Positions 62,135 to 64,000 of a DNA stretch of 64,000 nt are shown here, piece by piece (positions within the stretch are counted from its first letter, which is position 1; each line of letters begins with the position of its first letter). The notes below the pieces were generated by a model. That model searched no databases, had not been told where the DNA came from, and was given only the letters and a program-made list of their open reading frames with translations. This DNA comes from an uncultured Acetatifactor sp. (GTDB lineage Bacteria; Bacillota; Clostridia; Lachnospirales; Lachnospiraceae). A program made the position numbers and the translations under genes. The stretch covers positions 1-64,000 of the forward strand of contig CAKRZO010000011.1 in the NCBI GenBank assembly GCA_934433135.1, read 5' to 3'.

Positions 62135-63424
62135 ATGAAGAATATATTGACAGTCATCGGTTCCGGTAGTACCTATACGCCTGAATTGATCGATGGAATT
62201 ATAAAGCACAAAGATTCTTTACAATTTGATGAAATTCGTTTAATGGACATTGACGACAGAAAACTGTCAGTCGTAGGACAGCTATGCCAAAGGATGATAA
62301 AAGCTGCAGGGCTGGCATGCGAGGTTATCCTTACGAAAGATATGGATATGGCATTGAAGGATAGCCGCTTTGTAGTAGCACAGATTCGTGTGGGAAAACT
62401 TCCTGCTCGTGTCTTGGATGAGTCTATCCCGTTAAAATATAATTTGATCGGACAGGAAACTACAGGTATAGGAGGTTTTTTCAAAGCTTTACGCACAATT
62501 CCGGTTATGCTGGATATTGCGAAAAGAATGGAAAAGCTTTGCCCGGATGCCTTTCTGATTAATTTTACAAATCCATCCGGAATTATTACACAGGCCATCT
62601 CCGACCACAGTTCTATCCGAGTTGTCGGACTTTGCAATGTGCCTGTAAATATGGTGGATAGTATCTGTGAAAATCTGCAAATTGATAAGGTTGATACAAG
62701 GATAGAGTATGTAGGGCTGAACCATTTAAGCTGGATCACCGGTATTCGGAAAAATGGCAGAGAATACATAGAAGAAGCCATTGAAAATGGCATTAATGCT
62801 ACCCCTATGAAAAATATTCATGCTACCGGTTTCTCAAGGGAATGCCTGAAAGCTGCAGGAGGAATTCCATGCACCTATATGGAATACTATTATAATCGGG
62901 AAAAGAAGTTGGAAGAACAGAAGGCAGCTGCAAAGACACGAGGAGAACAGTGTATGGAAATAGAGGAAGAGTTGCTTCAAATTTATGAGGACAGTGCCCT
63001 GCATGTAAAACCAAAGCAGCTTGACTTAAGGGGTGGTGCAAAGTATTCCACGGCAGCAATTAATTTAATTGATGATATTGCTAATGACAGAGCACAGATA
63101 CATATTGTAGGAGTGAGAAATGGCAGCATACTTCCTTTCTTAAGGAAAGATGATATCATTGAAGTAGCTTGTATTGCAGGAAAGGACGGAGTGACGCCGA
63201 TTCCTATCTATAGATTTCAGAATGAGCATATTATGGAATATATGTGTACAGTAAAAGCTTATGAAAGACATACAGTCAAAGCAGCATTAACAGGAGATGA
63301 TTATGAATCTCTGCGTGCACTGATGATCCATCCTCTGGTAGGTGACTTCCGGGCTGCAGAAAATTGTTACCATGAAATGAAAGAAGCACACAAAGAATAT
63401 CTTCCTTTGTTCTTCAGAAAGTAA
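62135..63424 (+). CDS. GH4 family 6-phospho-glycosidase
   Basis: The 429-residue enzyme opens with ILTVIGSGSTYTPELIDGII, the NAD-binding start of GH4. It has FLINFTNPSGIITQAI, VGLCNVPVNMV (metal Cys, about residue 170) and YVGLNHLSWITG (metal His, about 200). GH4 enzymes use NAD and Mn and act by a redox step. Many act on 6-phosphorylated disaccharides. I start it at ATG 62135 behind GCGAGG; the open frame begins at 62075. The next gene is a sugar kinase, which fits a phosphorylated substrate. Confidence 0.9.
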   Translation: MKNILTVIGSGSTYTPELIDGIIKHKDSLQFDEIRLMDIDDRKLSVVGQLCQRMIKAAGLACEVILTKDMDMALKDSRFVVAQIRVGKLPARVLDESIPLKYNLIGQETTGIGGFFKALRTIPVMLDIAKRMEKLCPDAFLINFTNPSGIITQAISDHSSIRVVGLCNVPVNMVDSICENLQIDKVDTRIEYVGLNHLSWITGIRKNGREYIEEAIENGINATPMKNIHATGFSRECLKAAGGIPCTYMEYYYNREKKLEEQKAAAKTRGEQCMEIEEELLQIYEDSALHVKPKQLDLRGGAKYSTAAINLIDDIANDRAQIHIVGVRNGSILPFLRKDDIIEVACIAGKDGVTPIPIYRFQNEHIMEYMCTVKAYERHTVKAALTGDDYESLRALMIHPLVGDFRAAENCYHEMKEAHKEYLPLFFRK

Positions 63425-63445
63425 CAACTTGGAAAGGGACATGGG

Positions 63446-64000
63446 ATGAATAATTGTATTTTTTTGGGCGTAGATGGCGGCGGTACCAAGACAGACTTCT
63501 TTTTATTTAATGAAAAAGGAAAGAGACTGGGTCATATCCGAACAGGAACCTGCAGCCATGAAGCGCTCTTAGGATATGAGGCAGCGGAAGAGGCTTGCCG
63601 CAGAGGAGTCGATCGGGTATGTGTAGAAAGCAGAATTTCCCCGACAGATATTGATTATGCGGTTTTAGGACTCTCCGGTGCAGATACAAGGCAACAGCAC
63701 AGAAAACTTCAGGAAATGGCGGATCACATTTTGCACTGCCCAAGTAAAGTGTTTAATGATTCTGTCCTCGGAATTCTGGCGGCTGCACCAAATGGGGTCG
63801 GAGTTTGCTGTATTAACGGAACAGCAACAAATGTATGCGGGATTAATGAAACCGGAGAAACCCTGCAGGTAGGTGGATTCGGCCAAATTTCAAGCGATTT
63901 CGGAGGCGGAGAGTATCTTGCCAGAGAAGTGCTCAGAGGGGTATACAGTGCTCGTTATCATGATATCGGGAAAACTTCACTTACACGGGAAGTATTAAAT
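63446..64000 (+). CDS. BadF/BcrA-type N-acetylglucosamine kinase-like protein, partial
   Basis: The 185 residues before the window edge hold the ASKHA-fold ATPase start CIFLGVDGGGTKTDFFLFNE (phosphate-1 motif), then DYAVLGLSGADTRQQHRKLQ, CPSKVFNDSVLGILAAAPNG (Asp, catalytic type) and GVCCINGTATNVCGINETGE and FGQISSDFGGGEYLAREVL. These match the NagK/BadF group that phosphorylates amino sugars. GGAAAGGGA lies just before the ATG. It follows GH4 by 21 bases, so they form one operon. The C-terminal part lies outside the window. Confidence 0.88.
   Translation, partial: MNNCIFLGVDGGGTKTDFFLFNEKGKRLGHIRTGTCSHEALLGYEAAEEACRRGVDRVCVESRISPTDIDYAVLGLSGADTRQQHRKLQEMADHILHCPSKVFNDSVLGILAAAPNGVGVCCINGTATNVCGINETGETLQVGGFGQISSDFGGGEYLAREVLRGVYSARYHDIGKTSLTREVLN

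Noticed and set aside
1..64000. tRNA or rRNA genes
   Set aside because: No cloverleaf with a T-loop GTTCRANNC in proper setting and no rRNA-like stretch was noticed by eye; a covariance scan was not possible.

Overview
The window looks like a chromosome segment of a low-to-mid GC gut Clostridia species, most likely Lachnospiraceae. The signs are AGGAGG-type ribosome sites, LplA/LplB/YtcP-type sugar importers without their own ATPase, large membrane AraC sensors, a TnpV remnant, and glycan and hexuronate catabolic genes. No rRNA, tRNA or CRISPR array was seen. Composition is patchy: 0.6-10.6 kb is visibly AT-rich, while 20.6-23 kb and much of 45-56 kb are richer in GC. This fits an accessory region built from several insertions.

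Layout. (1) 0.6-10.6 kb: a sugar locus with an AraC-type membrane sensor, two ABC permeases, a binding lipoprotein, an oligogalacturonate-lyase-like beta-propeller, a DMT-type permease, a Gfo/Idh/MocA oxidoreductase and an EutH-like permease. (2) 11.0-18.8 kb: a nest of mobile DNA. An IS110-type transposase gene is cut off by an IS66 element (11002-17914), and the tnpB gene of that IS66 is split by a recombinase-in-trio (RIT) element of about 4.15 kb. (3) 18.9-23.0 kb: remnants of a glycosidase gene and a PhzF gene, then a D-amino-acid locus (XRE-cupin regulator, D-threonine-aldolase-like enzyme) whose TRAP transporter is broken in all three genes. (4) 23.1-26.8 kb: a large glycosidase divergent from an AraC regulator. 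(5) 26.8-34.5 kb: debris of a mobile element, a ferredoxin-hcp operon facing a Crp/Fnr regulator, a YitT protein and a second large AraC sensor. (6) 34.9-46.2 kb: a glycan operon with binding lipoprotein, two permeases, GH39-like, GH36-like and GH95 enzymes, and a MATE exporter. (7) 47.5-55.1 kb: hexuronate catabolism (uxaC, RraA-like, SDR mannonate oxidoreductase, uxuA) between AraC regulators, and a TraX-like membrane protein. (8) 55.4-58.0 kb: truncated and fused genes. (9) 58.2 kb to the end: a third sugar importer, a GH4 glycosidase and a BadF/NagK-type sugar kinase that runs off the window.

How it works together. Three importers bring in oligosaccharides. Cytoplasmic enzymes (GH39, GH36, GH95, GH4, the PL22-like propeller) would cut them, and UxaC, the SDR and UxuA would take glucuronate through fructuronate and mannonate to 2-keto-3-deoxygluconate. 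This suggests use of pectin- or glycoprotein-type glycans carrying galactose, fucose and uronic acids. The substrates are inferred from enzyme families.

The two most unusual things are the RIT element inside IS66 tnpB, whose junctions can be read to the base, and a dispersed, structured, non-coding repeat of about 160-185 bp (copies at 26826, 30301 and 48464, and a decayed one near 55155). The repeat has GTAACAGTTCAG ends and a central hairpin whose stem differs between copies while staying paired.
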